Positions 5,672-8,677 of a stretch of 8,677 nucleotides of DNA are shown piece by piece. Both the position numbers and the translations under genes were made by a program. The stretch's first letter is position 1. Each line of letters begins with the position of its first letter. Origin of the DNA: AWTP1-13 sp044868325 (lineage in GTDB: Bacteria; Pseudomonadota; Alphaproteobacteria; Rhizobiales; Hyphomicrobiaceae); contig JBIOWI010000415.1 of NCBI GenBank assembly GCA_044868325.1, positions 1-8,677 on the forward strand. Reading direction: 5' to 3'. The notes under the pieces were generated by a model. It saw only the letters and a program-made list of their open reading frames with translations. It had not been told where the DNA came from and searched no databases.

Positions 5672-6361
5672 ATGCGAGCCCTCCTGCTCCAAGGGAAAAT
5701 GCGAGGGGCAGCCCACGTCGAGCTGGCGATGCAACAGATGGACTTCGCCGTCGACAGGGTGGCATCCGCCGAGGAGGCAAGCGCCGCACTGGCCGTGAGT
5801 GGCTACGACCTGCTGGTCGCCGACATGGATGCGATCGATTGGGATGCGGGCGATCTGTTGCGCAGGGCGCGGTCGGCCGATCCGGGCCTGCGGCTCCTGG
5901 CCCTCGCGAGTCGCGACAAGATCGACGCCCTCGCGGCGGCCGTGGCCCACGGAGCGGACGATTTCCTGGTCAGGCCGTTCGACCCCGGGGAGCTGCGGCT
6001 GCGTCTGAGCGGCCTCTCCGCACGCCGCGGCGGCAAGGGCGCCAACGTCATCGAGTACGGCCCCTTGCGGTTCCAGCTCGACACGCGCGAGGTCTCCCTC
6101 GACGGCAGGTCCATCGTGCTCACGCCCAGGGAGCGGGCCGTACTGCAGATCCTCGTGCGCGAGGGCGGCAGTGTGGTCAGCAAGGACTACATCGCCTCTC
6201 GCATTTTCTCGATGGACGACAACGCGGCGCCGTCGGCGATCGAGACCTATGTGAGCCGGCTGCGTCGCAAGCTGGCGCACCCGGGCCTGCAGATCCGCAC
6301 GATGCACGGCCTCGGCTATCTGTTGGTCCGCACCTCGGCGGCGACCGCCGAAGCGACGTAG
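5672..6361 (+). CDS. OmpR/PhoB-family response regulator with degenerate receiver
   Basis: A 229-residue DNA-binding protein. The receiver is residues 1-117 and the winged-helix effector about 125-222, with the recognition helix near APSAIETYVSRLRRKL (186-201) and the wing at RTMHGLGYLL (209-218). Asp51 in YDLLVAD is in the phospho-acceptor position and Ser80 in the Thr/Ser switch position. However, the acidic pair expected at residues 8-9 (as in the VEDD motif) is Gly-Lys, and the conserved Lys before PF is Arg101 (LVRPF). These changes should weaken Mg2+ binding and phosphotransfer, so it may act without a kinase; none is encoded in the window. The start at 5672 follows GGGGAAG (5663-5669) and gives the normal family length; a reading from 5516 adds an Arg-rich stretch unlike any receiver. 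The divergent porin is its most obvious candidate target. Confidence 0.92.
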   Translation: MRALLLQGKMRGAAHVELAMQQMDFAVDRVASAEEASAALAVSGYDLLVADMDAIDWDAGDLLRRARSADPGLRLLALASRDKIDALAAAVAHGADDFLVRPFDPGELRLRLSGLSARRGGKGANVIEYGPLRFQLDTREVSLDGRSIVLTPRERAVLQILVREGGSVVSKDYIASRIFSMDDNAAPSAIETYVSRLRRKLAHPGLQIRTMHGLGYLLVRTSAATAEAT

Positions 6362-6376
6362 GGCGCGATCGCGCCC
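6361..6376. repeat. 16-bp perfect palindrome at the response-regulator stop
   Basis: GGGCGCGATCGCGCCC is fully self-complementary and begins on the last base of the stop codon. As RNA it gives a 6-bp GC stem with a GATC loop. There is no T-run, so it may be a weak rho-assisted terminator or an mRNA 3' stabiliser. Confidence 0.5.
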
Positions 6377-6432
6377 GAGGCCACCTTGCCGCCCGGCGGT
6401 GACGATTCAAGCCCCCGGCACCGCGGCAAGAA

Positions 6433-6466
6433 GTGGGTCGCGGCTTACGCCGCGAGCGGCTACACG
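6433..6466. repeat. Degenerate REP-like palindrome upstream of the DMT gene
   Basis: TCGCGGC (6438-6444) and GCCGCGA (6449-6455) pair around a TTAC loop. The segment GTGGGT...TTACGCCGC...GCGGC...TACACG shares order and wording with the palindrome at 159-190 but lacks its AACCCAAC arm. It ends only about 10 bp before the DMT start codon. Confidence 0.45.
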
Positions 6467-6475
6467 TTTTCCGCC

Positions 6476-7462
6476 ATGCGAACGACCGATTGGCTTCTGC
6501 TCGTCCTCCTCTCCGTGCTCTGGGGCGCGGCCTTCTTCTTTATCGCCGTCGCCACCCCGCAGGTGCCGGCGTTCACGCTGGTGCTGGGGCGTGTCGGCCT
6601 GGCGGCACTGGCGCTGGTCCCTCTGGTGTTCCTCCTGGGCGAGCGCCTGCCGGCGACCGCGGCCGGCTGGTGGCCGTTCGTGGTGCAGGCGGTCGTCAAC
6701 AACGTCATCCCCTTCACGCTCATTGCTTACGGGCAACAGCACATTGCCGGCGGGCTGGCCGCGGTGCTCAACGCCACCACGCCGCTGTTTACGCTGGTGG
6801 CGGCGCGGCTGTTCGCCGGTGAGGCGCTTACCGCCAACAAGCTGGCCGGAGTCCTGCTCGGCATCGCCGGCGTCGGCGTGCTGGTGGGGCCGGGGGCGCT
6901 CGGCTCCAATGCGTCGAGCGTGATCGGCATGCTGTGCATCCTGGGCGCGGCCCTGTCCTACGCCGTCTCCGCGCTGTGGATGCGGCGGCTGCGGCATATC
7001 CCGCCGCTCGTCTCCTCCGCCGCGCAGCTGACCTGCTCCACGGCCATGCTGCTGCCGCTGGCTGGCGCCATCGACCGCTTCTGGCTGCTGCCGGCGCCCG
7101 GAGCGCCCGCCACGCTCGCCGTGCTCGGGCTTGCGCTCTTGTCCACGGCGTTCGCCTACATCTTGTTCTTCCGCATCAACGCCACTGCCGGCCCCACCAA
7201 CGTCATGCTGGTAACGCTGCTGATTCCGGTCACCGCCACCCTGCTGGGCGTGCTGATCCTCGGCGAGACGCTAACGTCCAACCAGGTCGCCGGCGCGCTC
7301 GTCATCGCCTCGGGCCTCATCGCGATCGACGGGCGCCTGCCGGCATGGATTGCCCGTTTCGCTTCAACCCCCCGCCCCGACACTGCTACGGCAGCACAGG
7401 GCGGCGCTGCGCATGGCCGTAGCCGAGCAGTGCCACGGCAGCAGCCACGCCGGCCGCATTGA
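6476..7462 (+). CDS. DMT superfamily permease (EamA, two domains)
   Basis: A 328-residue inner-membrane transporter with about ten hydrophobic helices arranged as two EamA repeats (about 5-137 and 149-285). Family marks include LLSVLWGAAFFFIAVA in helix 1, the LGRVGLAALAL helix, VLNATTPLFTLVAA (97-110) with the following EALTANKLAGVLLGIAGVGVL, and the second-repeat counterpart MLVTLLIPVTATLLGVLILGE followed by LTSNQVAGALVIASGLI. Members export amino acids, nucleobases or other metabolites; the substrate here is unknown. The ATG at 6476 starts the family-like sequence, though no ribosome binding site precedes it and a TTG at 6386 is in frame. The last 35-40 residues are polar, rich in Arg and Pro and not conserved, and lie over the convergent TRAP gene by 77 bp. 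Confidence 0.92.
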   Translation: MRTTDWLLLVLLSVLWGAAFFFIAVATPQVPAFTLVLGRVGLAALALVPLVFLLGERLPATAAGWWPFVVQAVVNNVIPFTLIAYGQQHIAGGLAAVLNATTPLFTLVAARLFAGEALTANKLAGVLLGIAGVGVLVGPGALGSNASSVIGMLCILGAALSYAVSALWMRRLRHIPPLVSSAAQLTCSTAMLLPLAGAIDRFWLLPAPGAPATLAVLGLALLSTAFAYILFFRINATAGPTNVMLVTLLIPVTATLLGVLILGETLTSNQVAGALVIASGLIAIDGRLPAWIARFASTPRPDTATAAQGGAAHGRSRAVPRQQPRRPH

Positions 7463-8677
7463 TCCAGATCGCGCCGGCAAACGCCTCGGGCGGCAGCACC
7501 ACGGCGAGCGCCAAGACCGCGTAGACCGCGCGCACCGGCGGCGACAGCGGGCCCAGCGCAAAGCCCACCACTGCGGCCGTGCCGAGGTAGATGCCGAACA
7601 GTACCCGCGCCAGGTTGAGGACGATCTCGGGGGCCGAGCCGTCCATCAGCAGGCTGGGCGTCAGCACGAACAGGAAGGGCAGCAGGAACGTGCTCCAGCC
7701 CACCAGGCAGGCCACCCAGCCGGTCGTCCAGCCGTCGGTGCGGGCGATGTTGGCGGCGGCATAGGCCGCGAACGCCACCGGCGGCGTGATCATCGACAGC
7801 AGGCCGTTGTACATGACGAACATGTGCGCGGCCATCGGCGTCACGCCGAGCTTGATGAGCGCCGGCGCCAGCAGCGTGGCAGTGAGGATGTAGACGCTCA
7901 CCGTCGGCAGGCCGATGCCGAGCAGGAAGGCGAGCACGGCGATCAGCAGGAGCAGCAGGAACACGTGGTCGCCGGACAGGGCGAGCAACTGCAGTGTCAT
8001 GCCGAAGGCGAGCCCGGAGATGCTCATGATGCCGACCATGAGGCCAGCCGCGGCGCCGATCAGGATGATGTCGAGCGAGACCCGGCCGGTCTCGACGACG
8101 GCCTTGAGCACCTGGCCGAGGCTGGCGCGCTTGCCGCGGTAGCCGAGCACCAGCGAGAACAGCATCAGCATGGCCGTCGAGACGATGGCCACCTTCTCCG
8201 GCGTCAGCCGGAAGATCTCGGGGTAGAGCAGCGCCGCAATCAGGAACCCGATGGGGACGAGAAAATGCCAGCCGGAGCGGAGCACCTCGCCGATGCCGGG
8301 GGCATCCGCGATGGCTGCGGCGCCGATCCTCTGCTTGGCGGCCTCGAGGTCTACGTGGAAGAACAGGCAGGCGTAGTAGAGCAGCGCCGGAATGGCGGCG
8401 GCGATGCACACGGTGCCGTAGGAGACCTGCAGGAACTCGGCCATCAGGAAGGCCGAGGCGCCCATCACCGGCGGCATCAGCTGGCCGCCGGTTGAGCCCA
8501 CCGACTCGATGGCGGCGGCGCGATAGGGCGAGAAGCCTGAGCGGATCATGGTGGGGATGGTGACGATGCCCACCGCCAGCACGTTGCTGACCGCACTGCC
8601 GGAGATCATGCCGAACAGGCCGGAGCCCACCACCGCGATCTTGCCGGCGCCGCCGCGGAAGCGGCCCATGGCCGACA
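7386..8677 (-). CDS. TRAP transporter fused permease (DctM-like), C-terminal part
   Basis: The last 429 codons of a gene that continues past the right edge; the Met at 8669 is internal, since in-frame codons for Ala and Ser precede it. Full fused permeases (4TM/12TM type) usually exceed 600 residues, so the small DctQ-like part and early DctM helices are outside. Visible DctM marks are VGSGLFGMISGSAVSNVLAV, ESVGSTGGQLMPPVMGASAF, then GIGLPTVSVYILTATLLAPAL and MYNGLLSMITPPVAFAAYAA, with about ten hydrophobic helices. Such permeases drive Na+- or H+-coupled uptake together with a periplasmic binding protein, commonly of the TAXI type, whose gene should lie to the right. Substrate unknown. The stop at 7386 falls inside the DMT gene. 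Confidence 0.93.
   Translation of the reverse strand, partial: SAMGRFRGGAGKIAVVGSGLFGMISGSAVSNVLAVGIVTIPTMIRSGFSPYRAAAIESVGSTGGQLMPPVMGASAFLMAEFLQVSYGTVCIAAAIPALLYYACLFFHVDLEAAKQRIGAAAIADAPGIGEVLRSGWHFLVPIGFLIAALLYPEIFRLTPEKVAIVSTAMLMLFSLVLGYRGKRASLGQVLKAVVETGRVSLDIILIGAAAGLMVGIMSISGLAFGMTLQLLALSGDHVFLLLLLIAVLAFLLGIGLPTVSVYILTATLLAPALIKLGVTPMAAHMFVMYNGLLSMITPPVAFAAYAAANIARTDGWTTGWVACLVGWSTFLLPFLFVLTPSLLMDGSAPEIVLNLARVLFGIYLGTAAVVGFALGPLSPPVRAVYAVLALAVVLPPEAFAGAIWINAAGVAAAVALLGYGHAQRRPVLP

Noticed and set aside
4041..5798. 585-codon open frame on the + strand
   Set aside because: It runs antisense through the porin, whose signal peptide, barrel strands and C-terminal Phe are clear. Long antisense frames are expected at this GC content.

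Overview
The window is GC-rich DNA from an alphaproteobacterium, most likely Hyphomicrobiales (Rhizobiales) or a close relative. This rests on gene content: a porin whose mature N-terminus is a short coiled coil followed by RKGNRKVSL, a DUF1150 gene directly downstream of an Hsp20 gene, a TRAP fused permease, and a heat-shock leader that looks like a rhizobial ROSE thermometer. No database search was possible, so taxonomy and family names come from recognised motifs.

Layout. Bases 1-120 are the 3' end of a group II intron (domains V and VI, + strand). A REP-like palindrome (159-190) separates it from a 1-Cys peroxiredoxin on the - strand (199-861). Next on the - strand come an unrecognised membrane-anchored protein built of two similar halves (1056-2039) and a TauE/SafE-type permease (2099-2863), which may share a transcript. 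Divergent from the permease is an hsp20 gene (3070-3549) with a sigma-32-like promoter and a leader of about 105 nt that can fold into consecutive hairpins, the last one burying the ribosome binding site. A structured spacer of about 180 nt leads to a DUF1150 gene (3731-4012), and a 14-bp-stem bidirectional terminator (4039-4072) closes that unit.

On the right, a porin (4107-5330, - strand) and an OmpR-type response regulator (5672-6361, + strand) diverge from a 341-bp gene-free region. That region holds one-turn-spaced GCTGTC-like repeats over a possible porin -35 box. The regulator's receiver domain lacks the usual acidic pocket and has Arg in place of the conserved Lys, so it may not work through ordinary phosphorylation. 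It is followed by a DMT/EamA permease (6476-7462, + strand), whose 3' end overlaps by 77 bp the convergent C-terminal part of a TRAP fused permease (7386 to beyond 8677, - strand).

The genes do not form one pathway. Themes are stress (peroxiredoxin, Hsp20, DUF1150) and envelope transport (TauE/SafE, porin, DMT, TRAP). I see no phage, CRISPR, toxin-antitoxin or defence module. The least-explained items are the duplicated-domain protein, the likely RNA thermometer, the structured hsp20-DUF1150 spacer and the degenerate receiver next to the porin.
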